40,864 nt of DNA from Clostridiales bacterium (GCA_030446305.1 JASUSA010000028.1:1-40864), one strand, 5' to 3'. Shown: positions 1-10,142, counted from the first letter of the stretch. The notes: generated by a model from the letters alone, not told the origin. A program made the numbers and translations.

Positions 1-1197
1 GAAACACCGATTGTTAAAGACTACATCGTCGGTTTTGGATTTGTACTGCTGGGATCTGTATTTATTGCACTGATCAAAATGATGGTTGTACCGCTGGTCT
101 TTGTTTCATTAACGCTTGGTGCAGCTCAAATGGGGGATGTTAAAAAGCTGGGACGTATTGGCGGCAAGACGCTAGGTTTTTACTTAATGACAACTGCGAT
201 TGCCATAACACTTGCCATTGTCGTTGCAACCGTATTCAAACCAGGCAGTTTCATGCAGCTTACGACGAATACTTACACGTATGAAGCAGCAGAAAGTCCG
301 GCCTTTGTACAAGTGCTCATCAACATGATTCCGACGAATCCTATTGCGGCGATGGCAGAGGGCAACATGCTCCAGATCATTGTCTTTGCACTCATTTCAG
401 GAACGGCAATTACAGTACTCGGTGAACGCGTTGCGCAAGTGAAAATGATATTGGAACAGCTCAATGAAATCATCTTAAAAATGGTCATGATTATTATGAA
501 ATTTGCGCCAATCGGCGTATTTGCACTCGTCGGAAAAACAATGGCAACGTTTGGATTTGACGCTATCGGCTCATTGTTAGTCTATATGCTCTGCGTATTG
601 GGTGCATTGCTGCTGCATGCTGTTTTTACCTATCAGGGTCTGCTTTTTACAGTGACGCGGCTTAATCCAATCCAATTTTTTAAAAATTTTGCACCGGCAA
701 TGGCAGTGGCATTTTCAACGTCTTCAAGTAATGCGACTTTACCGGTTTCCATTGAAACGGCAGAGGAACGCCTCGGTGTTAATAAAGAGCTTGCATCCTT
801 TACCATGCCGCTGGGCGCTACCATGAATATGGATGGCACGGCGATTATGCAGGGTGTGGCCACCGTTTTTATTGCACAGCTCTATGGCATTAACCTTGGT
901 ATATCAGATTTTGTCACAGTGATCTTGACGGCGACGCTTGCCTCAATTGGCACAGCAGGTGTTCCGGGGGTTGGGCTCGTCATGCTGTCCATGGTGTTAA
1001 CCCAAGTTGGCCTGCCGGTTGAAGCCATTGGCATCATTATGGGAATTGATCGTATTCTCGATATGTGCAGGACGGTTGTCAATATTACAGGTGATGCCGT
1101 TTGCACACTCATCGTTGCAAAAACCGAGAATGAGTTCGATGAAACCGTTTATTATCGGGCGAACAACACCGCTGAAATCGTGGCTGATGCAGAATGA
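1..1197 (+). CDS. Na+/dicarboxylate (glutamate)-type symporter, 5'-truncated by the window edge
   Basis: The reading frame is open from base 1, so the true start lies outside the window and only the C-terminal part (398 residues) is visible. Several hydrophobic segments carry the hallmarks of the DAACS/SDF symporter family: a serine-rich loop FSTSSSNATLP, the NMDGTA motif in MPLGATMNMDGTA, the hairpin region GTAGVPGVG, and the substrate and cation-binding segment DRILDMCRTVVNITGD. Proteins of this family use the Na+ or H+ gradient to import C4-dicarboxylates, glutamate/aspartate or small neutral amino acids across the cytoplasmic membrane. Which substrate is used cannot be decided here. An in-frame ATG at 79 would leave out an upstream membrane segment and is not the likely start. 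The next gene follows after 136 bp with its own promoter. Confidence 0.93.
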   Translation, partial: ETPIVKDYIVGFGFVLLGSVFIALIKMMVVPLVFVSLTLGAAQMGDVKKLGRIGGKTLGFYLMTTAIAITLAIVVATVFKPGSFMQLTTNTYTYEAAESPAFVQVLINMIPTNPIAAMAEGNMLQIIVFALISGTAITVLGERVAQVKMILEQLNEIILKMVMIIMKFAPIGVFALVGKTMATFGFDAIGSLLVYMLCVLGALLLHAVFTYQGLLFTVTRLNPIQFFKNFAPAMAVAFSTSSSNATLPVSIETAEERLGVNKELASFTMPLGATMNMDGTAIMQGVATVFIAQLYGINLGISDFVTVILTATLASIGTAGVPGVGLVMLSMVLTQVGLPVEAIGIIMGIDRILDMCRTVVNITGDAVCTLIVAKTENEFDETVYYRANNTAEIVADAE

Positions 1198-1273
1198 TTT
1201 GATGTCAAAACAACGCGCATTAAAAATTAATATTTGTGTTTTGCGTTTATTCGCATCAATTGCGTGAATTTTC

Positions 1274-1302
1274 TTGCAATTTCTTTAAGAAACTGTAATA
1301 AT
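1274..1302 (+). promoter_or_regulatory. Candidate sigma-A promoter of the DUF523 gene
   Basis: TTGCAA at 1274-1279 is followed after 17 bp by AATAAT at 1297-1302, with TG one base upstream of the -10 (extended -10). It sits just before the ribosome binding site of the gene at 1334. Confidence 0.5.
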
Positions 1303-1333
1303 TATTAATTATTATGTTTTGAAGGAGGTAGGA

Positions 1334-1798
1334 ATGAAGAAAATTCTTGTGAGCAAATGTCTTTACGGCGGCGAAATCGTAAGATATGACGCGGCGGATG
1401 TTACCTGTGAGCACCCGACGTTCTTAAAGTGGAAGGCAGAAGGGCGTCTGATTCCGGTATGTCCTGAGGTATTTGGCGGATTGCCGACGCCGAGACCTGA
1501 TTCACAGCGCGTTGGCGATAAAGTGTTGACGGGCGCCGGCACGGATGTTACAGTCGAATACACAAAAGGGGCGTTAGAAGCACAGCGCCTTGCCATTGTC
1601 AATGAAGTGGCTTTTGCCATGATGAAAGCAGACAGCCCTTCGTGCGGCAGTAAAATGATCTTTGACGGCACGTTTACAGATACGCGCACACCGGGACAGG
1701 GAATGGCCGTAGAAATGCTCAAAAACGCCGGTGTCAAAGTATTTGATGAAGATGATTTTGAGGCAGCTGAGGCTTATTTGGCATCGGTTGAAGCATAA
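1334..1798 (+). CDS. DUF523 family protein (TudS-like thiouracil desulfurase family)
   Basis: A protein of 154 residues made almost entirely of a DUF523 domain. It opens with KKILVSKCLYG, close to the family signature ILVSxCLLG. Two further conserved cysteine motifs follow, VCPE near residue 45 and SPSCGS near residue 103. In characterised members (TudS) three conserved cysteines hold a [4Fe-4S] cluster that removes sulfur from thiouracil; activity on that substrate here is an inference. The start was set at the ATG at 1334 because GGAGG lies at 1324-1328. An in-frame TTG five codons upstream lies within this region and was discarded. A terminator-like hairpin follows, so the gene is probably transcribed alone. 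Confidence 0.88.
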   Translation: MKKILVSKCLYGGEIVRYDAADVTCEHPTFLKWKAEGRLIPVCPEVFGGLPTPRPDSQRVGDKVLTGAGTDVTVEYTKGALEAQRLAIVNEVAFAMMKADSPSCGSKMIFDGTFTDTRTPGQGMAVEMLKNAGVKVFDEDDFEAAEAYLASVEA

Positions 1799-1867
1799 AG
1801 CATTGTATTATAAAGGCAGATGCGTACGGATCTGTCTTATAGGCACCCTTTGTATTATTTAACGATG

Positions 1868-1927
1868 AGAAACCTCACCATACAGAAGGCTTAAAACACT
1901 GTCTGTCATGGTGAGGTTTCTATTTTT
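1868..1927 (+). terminator. Rho-independent terminator after the DUF523 gene
   Basis: AGAAACCTCACCAT (1868-1881) pairs perfectly with ATGGTGAGGTTTCT (1908-1921) across a 26-base loop, and a short T-rich run follows. A weaker imperfect hairpin lies just upstream at about 1809-1841. Confidence 0.65.
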
Positions 1928-2121
1928 GCACTAGGGTTGGCAGCGAATAAGTGGGGCGGTGGATGTCATGATCTGAAAAAAGTGATATGATAAGTAAAGT
2001 CAAATCCATTTATAAATGAAGCCCATAGAATCCCATACATGGAATAGGTCGCCCAATACCGTTGAAACAGGTTAATAGTATTGGCAATCGTCAAGGCGCA
2101 ATCTATCAGAAAGGAAACAGG
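1928..2121. other. Intergenic stretch with one small inverted repeat
   Basis: Apart from the terminator to its left, this gap holds an inverted repeat, CCAATAC (2053-2059) and GTATTGG (2078-2084), just upstream of the next ribosome binding site. No confident promoter or coding sequence was seen. Confidence 0.4.
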
Positions 2122-2412
2122 ATGCATTTAAATGAAGAAGAAATCATCAAAAAATACGCGGTTATACGCAAATTAACCCTTATAACATACATAGTGATTT
2201 TTATTGCAGTTCCAATTTTATTGATTACATTTCTCTTAACAGGTGAGGAAAGCTTTTTGAGGAAGTGTGTCGCAGCGCTTAGCTTTATACTCTTCGGGGC
2301 CAGTGCATTTGTTTTATTGGTTGTCAGAAGATGTCCGAACTGTCATCACTGGTTTTCCAGAAATGTCTTTGATCCCAAAAATTGCCCGTACTGTCATGTG
2401 AGGCTAAGATGA
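2122..2412 (+). CDS. Small two-helix membrane protein with C-terminal zinc ribbon
   Basis: A protein of 96 residues whose family I do not recognise. It has a short charged N-terminus, two hydrophobic segments (about residues 19-39 and 49-68) and a C-terminal cysteine knuckle pair, CPNC and CPYC, spaced about 15 residues apart as in rubredoxin-like zinc ribbons. The ribbon probably faces the cytoplasm. The start at ATG 2122 is supported by AAGGAAA about 6 bases upstream; an in-frame TTG further up (2062) lacks a good ribosome binding site. It lies between the DUF523 gene and miaB, which has its own promoter, so there is no functional hint from an operon. Confidence 0.72.
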   Translation: MHLNEEEIIKKYAVIRKLTLITYIVIFIAVPILLITFLLTGEESFLRKCVAALSFILFGASAFVLLVVRRCPNCHHWFSRNVFDPKNCPYCHVRLR

Positions 2413-2576
2413 GAAAGTCATAACGCTGGAAGATGACCGTTAATATTAAGCGTATTCATGATGACAACAGCGCAAAAAGAATAGCAAAAAGCAGGGGATT
2501 CCATACTTTAAACAATTGTGAATTTCAAACCTTTTGTGAACAAAATGACACGACATTTCATTGCATTTTAAAATCT

Positions 2577-2584
2577 GATATAAT
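2577..2584 (+). promoter_or_regulatory. Extended -10 promoter element before miaB
   Basis: TATAAT at 2579-2584 preceded by TG one base upstream (2576-2577) gives a strong extended -10. The -35 region (TTTCAT, 17 bp upstream) is poor. It lies about 30 bases before the miaB start and probably drives the miaB-mutSL-miaA-hfq cluster. Confidence 0.65.
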
Positions 2585-2612
2585 GGAACGGAACGAAATT
2601 TGGAGGATTAAC

Positions 2613-4055
2613 ATGTCTAAAAGAGAAACGCTCAATATTGAAAGTATGGATGATATTTTAGCCAGAAATGAAATTGCGATAAATAAAATTAGAGATAGAC
2701 TGAGCTCAGACCCTAACAATGAAGGCCGACAGCTTCGCGTGTGTACACAAACGTATGGCTGTCAGATGAATGAACACGATTCGGAAAAGCTGACGGCAAT
2801 GCTTGCAGAAATGGGCTATATTGCGACTGATCACTTTGACGATGCCGACCTCATCATCTTTAATACCTGCTGTGTTCGTGAAAATGCAGAACTTAGGGTT
2901 TTCGGCAATTTGGGACACATTAAAAAGATTAAAGAAAAAAAGCCGGACCTCATATTGGCAGTTTGCGGCTGTATGATGCAGCAGCCTCATATCGTCGATG
3001 AAATTAAGCGTCAGTATCGCCACGTCGACCTCGTCTTTGGCACACATAACCTTCACAACTTCCCGGAACTGCTATTATCCTTTATGGATACGCATAAGCA
3101 AGTTGTTGAAATATGGCAGTCAGAAGGCGATATCATCGAGGGGCTGCCGGCAGACAGAAAATTTGATGTCAAGGCATTTGTCAACATCATGTATGGTTGC
3201 AATAATTTCTGTGCTTATTGCATCGTTCCTTACACCAGAGGGCGTGAACGTTCCCGTAAGCCGGAAGACGTTTTGGCAGAAATAAAGATGCTCGCCGACA
3301 ATGGGGTTAAAGAAATCATGCTGCTCGGACAAAATGTCAATTCATACGGCAAAACATTTGAAGCGCCTTATGACTTTGCCGATTTACTGCGCGATGTCAA
3401 CGCTATTTCCGGCATCGAACGCATTCGATTCATGACATCGCATCCCAAGGATATTTCAGATAAACTGCTTGAAACAATTGCATCGTGTGAGCACGTCTGC
3501 GAATCGCTTCACCTGCCGGTACAGGCAGGGAGCAACCGTGTCTTAACGGCAATGAATCGCCATTATACACGGGAACAGTACCTTGAGATTATTCGAAAAG
3601 CGCGCGTGTTGATGCCTAATATTGGTGTGACAACGGATATCATCGTCGGCTTTCCGGGTGAAACCTATGAAGAATTTTTGGAGACGCTGGATCTTGTTAA
3701 AACGGTGGGCTATGATTCTGCGTTTACCTTTATTTATTCCAAACGGACGGGAACCCCTGCTGCAGACATAGAAGATCTTACCACGGATGAAGAAAAGCAT
3801 CGTCGATTTGACATGCTGTTAAATACGGTGCAGGACATCGTTAAAGAAAAGATGAAAACCTATGCGAATCAAACGGTAACGGTGCTTGTGGAAAATTTCT
3901 CTAAGCATTCAGAAGCATTGCTCATGGGCAGAACACCACAGGGAATTACCGTCACGTTTGAAGGAAATGCATCACATATTGGTAAGCTTGTCGATATTAA
4001 AATAACCAAACCAAAGCATTTCTCACTCTTTGGCGAGATTGTTGCCGAACATTAA
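2613..4055 (+). CDS. miaB: tRNA-2-methylthio-N6-dimethylallyladenosine synthase MiaB
   Basis: A radical-SAM methylthiotransferase of 480 residues that adds the 2-methylthio group to i6A37 in tRNAs reading UNN codons. The N-terminal UPF0004 domain has its cluster cysteines in TYGCQMNEHDSE (Cys50), NTCCVRENAE and CGCMMQQ. The radical-SAM motif is CNNFCAYC with Cys196, Cys200 and Cys203, followed by PYTRGRERSR. A C-terminal TRAM-like segment completes the usual length. The frame is open 60 codons further upstream, but GGAGG at 2602-2606 and the -10 box at 2579-2584 fix the start at 2613. Its substrate nucleoside is made by MiaA, encoded three genes downstream in the same cluster. Confidence 0.97.
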   Translation: MSKRETLNIESMDDILARNEIAINKIRDRLSSDPNNEGRQLRVCTQTYGCQMNEHDSEKLTAMLAEMGYIATDHFDDADLIIFNTCCVRENAELRVFGNLGHIKKIKEKKPDLILAVCGCMMQQPHIVDEIKRQYRHVDLVFGTHNLHNFPELLLSFMDTHKQVVEIWQSEGDIIEGLPADRKFDVKAFVNIMYGCNNFCAYCIVPYTRGRERSRKPEDVLAEIKMLADNGVKEIMLLGQNVNSYGKTFEAPYDFADLLRDVNAISGIERIRFMTSHPKDISDKLLETIASCEHVCESLHLPVQAGSNRVLTAMNRHYTREQYLEIIRKARVLMPNIGVTTDIIVGFPGETYEEFLETLDLVKTVGYDSAFTFIYSKRTGTPAADIEDLTTDEEKHRRFDMLLNTVQDIVKEKMKTYANQTVTVLVENFSKHSEALLMGRTPQGITVTFEGNASHIGKLVDIKITKPKHFSLFGEIVAEH

Positions 4056-4076
4056 AATAAGGACGGTGTCAACAGC

Positions 4077-6710
4077 ATGAATCACGAAATTGATCGCAGC
4101 AAATTAACGCCGATGATGAAACAGTATTTTGAAATAAAAGACCAGTATGAATCTTACCTGCTCTTGTACCGACTGGGCGATTTCTATGAAATGTTTTTTG
4201 ACGATGCCATTTTGGCATCACAGGCGCTTGAAATTACACTAACCGGGCGAAATTGCGGCCTTGACGAACGCGCGCCGTTATGCGGCGTTCCCTATCATTC
4301 AGTTGAAGGGTATATCAAAAAGCTCGTTGACCAAGGCATTAAAATTGCCATCTGTGAACAGGTAGAAGACCCTGCGCTGGCAAAGGGACTTGTCAAGCGC
4401 GAAGTGGTTCGCATTATTACACCTGGAACGGTTATTGACCCTGAAATGCTGGATTCTGCAAAAAACAATTTTGTCGTCGCCGTTTCAAAATCTGAAAGGG
4501 CATATGGTATCGCCTATTGTGATATTACGACAGGACTTTTTAAAACGACCACACTGGCCTCTGTTCAAAAGTTGACGGACGAAGTGCTCAAACTGACGCC
4601 AACGGAGCTCGTCGTACCAAACAATGACACAGTTGACGCGCAGTTTACACAGGAAATGACACATCAGGGGATTACAGTAACGCCTTTTGATAAAACGGCA
4701 TTTGAGAGCCAAGGGGCTGCTGAGACCTTGAAGCGCGTTTTTAAAGTTCATACGGTTGAGGGCATGGGGCTGTCAGAATTGCCTGAAAGCATCTGTGCAT
4801 CCGGTGCGCTCGTATCCTACATTGAAGAAACGGCAAAAGTGCCGCTGAATCATTTGACGCGGCTACAGGTATATCAGCAGTCGCGCTTCATGATTCTCGA
4901 TAAGTTTACAAGACGCAATTTAGAATTGACTGAGACCATGCGCACCAAAGAAAAACGCGGTGCGCTGTTATGGGTGCTCGACAAGACGGGAACCGCCATG
5001 GGCGCCAGACGCTTAAAATCATGGCTTGAAGAACCGCTGATCGATGTAGAGGCTATTACAGCACGTCATGATATGGTCGCAGCACTCCTTGACGATATGA
5101 TGCTGCGAAGCGATTTGCGCGTACTGCTAAAACAAATTTATGATTTTGAACGTTTGACGTCAAAGCTCGTTTACGGCAATATCAATCCAAGAGACCTTAT
5201 AGCGCTAAAACAGTCAGTGGAAGTTCTGCCGGAACTTCGACTGCGGCTCGGCGATGTCGACAGTGAAGGACTCCATCAATTAATGGGCGCCATTGATCCA
5301 CTGGCTGATGTCTTTAAGATAATTGACGAAGCGATTGTCGAAGAACCGCCGATTACGATAAAAGACGGCGGTGTTTTTAAAGCGGATTACGATCAGGCAC
5401 TTTTTGAACTCCGGGAAGCGGTTACGAATGGCAAGCAATGGGTGCTGGATGTTGAACAGCGTGAACGGGAAGCAACCGGGATCAAAACAATGAAAGTGGG
5501 CTTTAACAAAGTCTTCGGATACTATTTGGAAATATCAAAGGGCAGTGCCAAAATGGCACCTGAACACTACATTCGCAAGCAGACGCTCGCCAATGCAGAG
5601 CGGTACATTACACCTGAACTAAAGACCATTGAAGAGCGCGTTTTGGGCTCGGAAGAGAAAATAGCCAGACTTGAGGCCTCGCTGTTTGCCGATTTAAAAG
5701 CAGCGCTTTCAGTGCACATCGAACGTATTCAAAGAACAGCCGATGCCGTCGCATCGTTAGATGTCCTCATCGCATTTGCAGAATGCAGTTATCGTTATGG
5801 CTACAAACGGCCTAAGATGACGGATAAACAGACGCTGATGATAAAGAACGGCCGCCATCCAGTTATTGAGCGCATATACAATGGTTCGGTTTTTATTCCC
5901 AATGATACGCTGCTGGATAATCGCGATCAGCACTTTTACATTATAACGGGTCCCAATATGGCAGGAAAGTCAACTTATCTGAGGCAAGTTGCCCTGATTG
6001 CGCTCATGGCACAGATCGGCTGTTTTGTTCCGGCAGATAAAGCTGAAATTGGCGTGGTCGATCGAATCTTCACCCGTGTCGGTGCATCGGATGACCTGTC
6101 ACAGGGTCAGAGTACGTTTATGGTGGAAATGACAGAGCTTTCTAATATACTTTTGAACACAACACAGAAATCGCTGATTATTCTTGATGAAATCGGACGC
6201 GGTACCAGTACGTATGATGGACTGAGCATTGCTTGGAGCGTCGTTGAATATTTAACCAAACAAAAGGCGAAGACACTCTTTGCAACGCATTACCACGAAC
6301 TGACGGAGCTAGAAGGTCGGCTGGAGGGTGTTAAGAACTTTAGAATCGCCGTCAAAGAGAGCAAAGATGATATCATCTTCCTCAGAAAAATTGAAAAAGG
6401 CGGTGCCAATCAGAGCTTTGGGATACAGGTTGCAAAGTTGGCGGGGGTACCGGATGCCGTGATTCAGCGTGCAAAGGAAATTTTATCACACCTCGAAGCC
6501 AGCGATATTAACAACACGCTGTCGCAGATGCCTGCTAAAAATGAGGCATCTTTGGCGCCGATTGAAACGGCGAATGCTTTGGATAAGGGTGGCTATAGGA
6601 TTACAGAATCGCTGCACGCCTATCTTGAAACGTTAAATGCTGACGCCATGACGCCAATTGAAGCCATGAATGCACTCTATGAAATTTTGAAGGCCTATCG
6701 TGAACAGTAG
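4077..6710 (+). CDS. mutS: DNA mismatch repair protein MutS
   Basis: A MutS of 877 residues, normal length for the MutS1 branch. The mismatch-binding domain starts with LTPMMKQYFEIKDQY and holds the GDFYEMF motif whose Phe stacks on the mismatched base. The ATPase has Walker A GPNMAGKST at about residues 625-633 and Walker B LIILDEIGRGTSTYDG with Asp704-Glu705, followed by the conserved ATHYHELTEL. It recognises mispairs and recruits MutL, encoded next. It starts 21 bp after miaB, with AAGGA upstream, and ends 12 bp before mutL, consistent with co-transcription. Confidence 0.98.
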   Translation: MNHEIDRSKLTPMMKQYFEIKDQYESYLLLYRLGDFYEMFFDDAILASQALEITLTGRNCGLDERAPLCGVPYHSVEGYIKKLVDQGIKIAICEQVEDPALAKGLVKREVVRIITPGTVIDPEMLDSAKNNFVVAVSKSERAYGIAYCDITTGLFKTTTLASVQKLTDEVLKLTPTELVVPNNDTVDAQFTQEMTHQGITVTPFDKTAFESQGAAETLKRVFKVHTVEGMGLSELPESICASGALVSYIEETAKVPLNHLTRLQVYQQSRFMILDKFTRRNLELTETMRTKEKRGALLWVLDKTGTAMGARRLKSWLEEPLIDVEAITARHDMVAALLDDMMLRSDLRVLLKQIYDFERLTSKLVYGNINPRDLIALKQSVEVLPELRLRLGDVDSEGLHQLMGAIDPLADVFKIIDEAIVEEPPITIKDGGVFKADYDQALFELREAVTNGKQWVLDVEQREREATGIKTMKVGFNKVFGYYLEISKGSAKMAPEHYIRKQTLANAERYITPELKTIEERVLGSEEKIARLEASLFADLKAALSVHIERIQRTADAVASLDVLIAFAECSYRYGYKRPKMTDKQTLMIKNGRHPVIERIYNGSVFIPNDTLLDNRDQHFYIITGPNMAGKSTYLRQVALIALMAQIGCFVPADKAEIGVVDRIFTRVGASDDLSQGQSTFMVEMTELSNILLNTTQKSLIILDEIGRGTSTYDGLSIAWSVVEYLTKQKAKTLFATHYHELTELEGRLEGVKNFRIAVKESKDDIIFLRKIEKGGANQSFGIQVAKLAGVPDAVIQRAKEILSHLEASDINNTLSQMPAKNEASLAPIETANALDKGGYRITESLHAYLETLNADAMTPIEAMNALYEILKAYREQ

Positions 6711-6722
6711 CGAGGAGCTATT

Positions 6723-8915
6723 ATGAGCTTAAAACATATTTATAAACTGGATGAGATTACAGCAAGTAAAATTGCCGCCGGCGAAGTGGTTGAGAAACCG
6801 GCAATGGTGGTTAAAGAACTGGTTGAAAATGCTATTGACGCAGGTAGCACACACATTCACGTGATGATCGAAAAGGGCGGTAAAAAGCAGATCGGCGTGA
6901 TCGACGACGGTACCGGTATTGCACGTGAAGATTTAAACCTCGTCTTCGAACGGCATGCTACCAGTAAGATCAGAACGCTTGAAGACCTTTATCAAACGGC
7001 ATCTCTGGGTTTTAGAGGGGAAGCGCTTGCAAGTATCTGCGCTGTTTCAGAAGTGACGCTCATTACAAAGACTTCGGCAGAAGAAGTGGGATCGAAGGTA
7101 ACGGCTAAAGGCGGAAAAGTATTGGAAATATCAGAAATTGGTGCACTCACGGGTACATCGATTACCATACAAAATCTGTTTTTCAATACGCCTGCTCGAT
7201 TGAAGTTTTTAAAATCCGATCAAGCTGAAGCCAAAAGCATTTCCGAGTTGATGAGTCATTTGGCGCTGTCGCATCCCGAAGTTGCCATTGAATACACTTT
7301 GGATGGCAAAAGTATTTTCAAGACACCCGGTAACGGTAAGCTTGCCAATGCAATTTTTGAGGTTTACGATCGCAGTTTAATGCAGAATCTATTTGAAGTA
7401 TCCCATGAAGCACTTGGCATCAAATTGTCGGGATTCGCTTCGACATTTGCCTATACCAAGGGCAACAGCACCCAGCAGATCGTGTTTGTCAATGGTCGCT
7501 ATGTCAAGAGCGATTTGATTAAAGAAGCGATTATGCTGGCTTACAAACCTTATTTAATGCACAATCGCTTTCCGGTCTGTTTCTTTTTCATAGAATTGAC
7601 GCCAAATGCTGTAGATGTCAACATCCATCCGGCAAAGACGGAAATTAAATTTCACCATGAAGGCGATGTGAAGCAATTAATTTACGCTGCACTACGAAAG
7701 GCATTTAACCTTCACAATCAAATTCCGGAAGTGACATTTTCTGAACGGGATGTATTCAATCGACAAAAACTGGCGCAGCTCAATGAAAATGCAAAAAACG
7801 TTGAAGCAATGCCCGATTCTGTCATGCCAACGCATGTTCACAGAACATCGGTCAAGGATCAGAATTCGAGGGGGATGGCTGAACAGAATAGCATACCTTC
7901 TGATCCTGTATCCGCTGAGATTGAGGCAGTTGAGACAGACGATCCTATGATGGAAAAGACGCAGGTGAAAACAGAACCTCAAGTCCAAGCAGAACCCCCA
8001 TTTGAAAAAGCAGTCAATCGAGAATCGGTTGCCGAAACATCATCACCTTATCTGGCTGAAACTGCAAGCGAACAAACAAAATTGAAAATGGGAACCGGAA
8101 CGGTGCTGGATGCCCATAACGAGGATGCCGGCAGTCAATATAGACTTAAACAGTCCGAAAGACCATTTGCGCATGAAACGTCAAAAGGGCAACCGGTGTC
8201 ATCGCCATCAACAGCTTATATGACAACTGCATCATCTAAATCACCTGAAAAGGCAAAAGTTGATTTTGCGCAATACGATCTTTCTGCGCTGAGTGCTTTT
8301 TCCGATGAAGTACCGGCTTTTCATAAACCGATGGCGGAAGCGAGTATTTATGACGGCCTCATTTACGTTGGCACCTTTTTAAAAACCTATCTCATTTTTG
8401 AAAAGGATGAATCAATGTATATGATTGATCAGCATGCGGCACATGAAAAAATACTTTATGAACAATTGATGCAAACTTTTTTTGAAGGGGCAACGGCTAC
8501 CCAAATGATGCTGGTGCCTGAAACCATTGCACTGCATTGGTCGCAGTCGGATGAAATGTCACAAATACTGGCGTCTCTGCAGATGCTCGGCTTTGAAGTT
8601 GATGAATTTGGACCTGACACACTGGTCATGCGCGGCATTCCAGATTTTTTAGATCTTGCAACAGCGCGTGAATTGGTTACAGCATTAATAGAAGGTGCCA
8701 GATCGGCACTAGATCATCACATTAGTGAACAACTGATGTCCAAAGCCTGTAAAAATGCCATTAAGGCGCACGACAGCATTGGTTCATACGAGGTTGAAGC
8801 ACTTTTGAAGGATTTAAAGGCCTTGAAAGAACCGTACACTTGTCCTCACGGCAGACCGATTATCATTTCGTTTTCGAGGCAAGAGCTCGAAAAACGATTT
8901 AAGCGCATTGTTTAA
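6723..8915 (+). CDS. mutL: DNA mismatch repair endonuclease MutL
   Basis: A MutL of 730 residues. The N-terminal GHKL ATPase shows ELVENAIDAG, DDGTGI and GFRGEALAS, and the transducer domain follows to about residue 330. A long, poorly conserved linker (about 340-520) leads to the C-terminal dimerisation domain. That domain carries the complete endonuclease motif DQHA-x2-E-x4-E starting near residue 569, ACKNAIKAHDS, and the CPHGRP motif at the end. This marks a nicking MutL as in Gram-positive bacteria without MutH. GAGGAG at 6712-6717 sets the start; it is spaced 12 bp from mutS. Confidence 0.98.
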   Translation: MSLKHIYKLDEITASKIAAGEVVEKPAMVVKELVENAIDAGSTHIHVMIEKGGKKQIGVIDDGTGIAREDLNLVFERHATSKIRTLEDLYQTASLGFRGEALASICAVSEVTLITKTSAEEVGSKVTAKGGKVLEISEIGALTGTSITIQNLFFNTPARLKFLKSDQAEAKSISELMSHLALSHPEVAIEYTLDGKSIFKTPGNGKLANAIFEVYDRSLMQNLFEVSHEALGIKLSGFASTFAYTKGNSTQQIVFVNGRYVKSDLIKEAIMLAYKPYLMHNRFPVCFFFIELTPNAVDVNIHPAKTEIKFHHEGDVKQLIYAALRKAFNLHNQIPEVTFSERDVFNRQKLAQLNENAKNVEAMPDSVMPTHVHRTSVKDQNSRGMAEQNSIPSDPVSAEIEAVETDDPMMEKTQVKTEPQVQAEPPFEKAVNRESVAETSSPYLAETASEQTKLKMGTGTVLDAHNEDAGSQYRLKQSERPFAHETSKGQPVSSPSTAYMTTASSKSPEKAKVDFAQYDLSALSAFSDEVPAFHKPMAEASIYDGLIYVGTFLKTYLIFEKDESMYMIDQHAAHEKILYEQLMQTFFEGATATQMMLVPETIALHWSQSDEMSQILASLQMLGFEVDEFGPDTLVMRGIPDFLDLATARELVTALIEGARSALDHHISEQLMSKACKNAIKAHDSIGSYEVEALLKDLKALKEPYTCPHGRPIIISFSRQELEKRFKRIV

Positions 8916-8957
8916 AGCGCGATGCCTGAAGAAAGCATCAAATGAAAAGGATAGTAT

Positions 8958-9911
8958 ATGCAAAATAACCCTAAAATCGTCATATTAGCTGGGCCGACTG
9001 CTGTTGGCAAGACGGATCTGTCTATTGCGCTGGCAAAAGCGATGGGGACAGAGATTATTTCGGCTGATTCTGTTCAAATCTATAAAAAACTCAATATTGG
9101 TTCGGCAAAGCCTACAACGGCAGAAATGGACGGTGTCGTCCATCATCTCATTGATTTTGTGCCGCCGACAGAGAAGTATAGTGTCAGTGATTATGCGCGT
9201 GATGCGAAACGTGAAATCCGCAGGCTTCACGAACAGGGAAAAACGCCGTTAATTGTCGGCGGAACAGGCCTTTATATTAATGCGCTGCTATATGAGATGA
9301 ATTTTGGCGAGAGTATGGGGGATGACGACTACCGAAAGCGCATGGAGGCGTATGCCGAAACTCAGGGTGCGGCTGCACTTCACGCTAAACTTCGGCAAAT
9401 TGACCCTGAAGCGGCAGAGCGCATCCATCAAAACAATATCAGACGCGTCGTCAGAGCCCTTGAAATCAACCACATATCAGGTCATAAAGCCGGTGACTTT
9501 GCGACAGTTCCTACACTGACGAAAGATTATAAAATTTATTTATTTGGCTTGACGCGAGATAGGGAAAAGCTGTATGCTAGAATAAATAAACGCGTAGACC
9601 TTATGCTGATGCAAGGATTGATAGAAGAAGTAGCTGATCTAAAAAATATGGGCTTAGATGATAGTTTTCAATCCATGCAGGGTATAGGATACAAAGAGGT
9701 TTTGGGATATTTGAATCATCTTTATGATTACGATACGATGGTTTCGCTGTTAAAGCAATCCAGTCGACGGTATGCAAAGCGCCAAATGACGTGGTTTAGG
9801 CGTTACGACATTTTGCAGTCAATCGATTTGGAAGCCTATCAAAGACATGATGACATTGTCCGAATAATCCTGCCAAAGATAAATATAGAGAATGAGGAGG
9901 AAGTACAATGA
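8958..9911 (+). CDS. miaA: tRNA dimethylallyltransferase MiaA
   Basis: An enzyme of 317 residues that transfers a dimethylallyl group to N6 of A37 in tRNA, the step before MiaB. The P-loop GPTAVGKT is at residues 12-19, followed by the family motifs [18 protein letters not shown] and [12 protein letters not shown], and by the tRNA-binding region with [17 protein letters not shown] lies upstream of the ATG. The 3' end overlaps hfq by 4 bp (ATGA), so the two are translationally coupled. Confidence 0.97.
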   Translation: MQNNPKIVILAGPTAVGKTDLSIALAKAMGTEIISADSVQIYKKLNIGSAKPTTAEMDGVVHHLIDFVPPTEKYSVSDYARDAKREIRRLHEQGKTPLIVGGTGLYINALLYEMNFGESMGDDDYRKRMEAYAETQGAAALHAKLRQIDPEAAERIHQNNIRRVVRALEINHISGHKAGDFATVPTLTKDYKIYLFGLTRDREKLYARINKRVDLMLMQGLIEEVADLKNMGLDDSFQSMQGIGYKEVLGYLNHLYDYDTMVSLLKQSSRRYAKRQMTWFRRYDILQSIDLEAYQRHDDIVRIILPKINIENEEEVQ

Positions 9912-10129
9912 AAAGTGCAATCAATTTACAGGACGTATTTTTAAACCAGTACCGAAAGGATCAAACACAGATTACGATTTTTCTAATCAGTGGTTACCAG
10001 ATCAGAGGGCTCGTTAAAGGGTTTGATAATTACACGATTGTCTTAGATAGTGAAGGCAAACAGCAAATGATTTATAAACATGCTATTTCAACCATTATTC
10101 CGTCAAAAGCTGTAAATTTTCAAGGATAA
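9908..10129 (+). CDS. hfq: RNA chaperone Hfq
   Basis: A 73-residue Sm-like protein. Sm1 is the stretch from [20 protein letters not shown] to FDNYTIVL, and Sm2 is YKHAIST, the Clostridia/Bacillus version of the YKHA motif that forms the RNA-binding ring. Hfq hexamers pair or stabilise small RNAs and mRNAs. The miaA-hfq order is conserved in many bacteria. The start overlaps the miaA stop (ATGA) and is served by GAGGAGG inside miaA; a terminator follows 13 bp after the stop. Its presence makes small-RNA regulation in this organism plausible. Confidence 0.97.
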   Translation: MKSAINLQDVFLNQYRKDQTQITIFLISGYQIRGLVKGFDNYTIVLDSEGKQQMIYKHAISTIIPSKAVNFQG

Positions 10130-10142
10130 AACGCACCCATAG

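Noticed and set aside
1007..1267. Plus-strand open frame overlapping the symporter 3' end
   Set aside because: Out of frame with conserved symporter motifs and without a ribosome binding site.
2433..2612. In-frame 60-codon N-terminal extension of miaB
   Set aside because: It includes the TATAAT promoter element and the GGAGG site of the real start; MiaB homologues do not have it.
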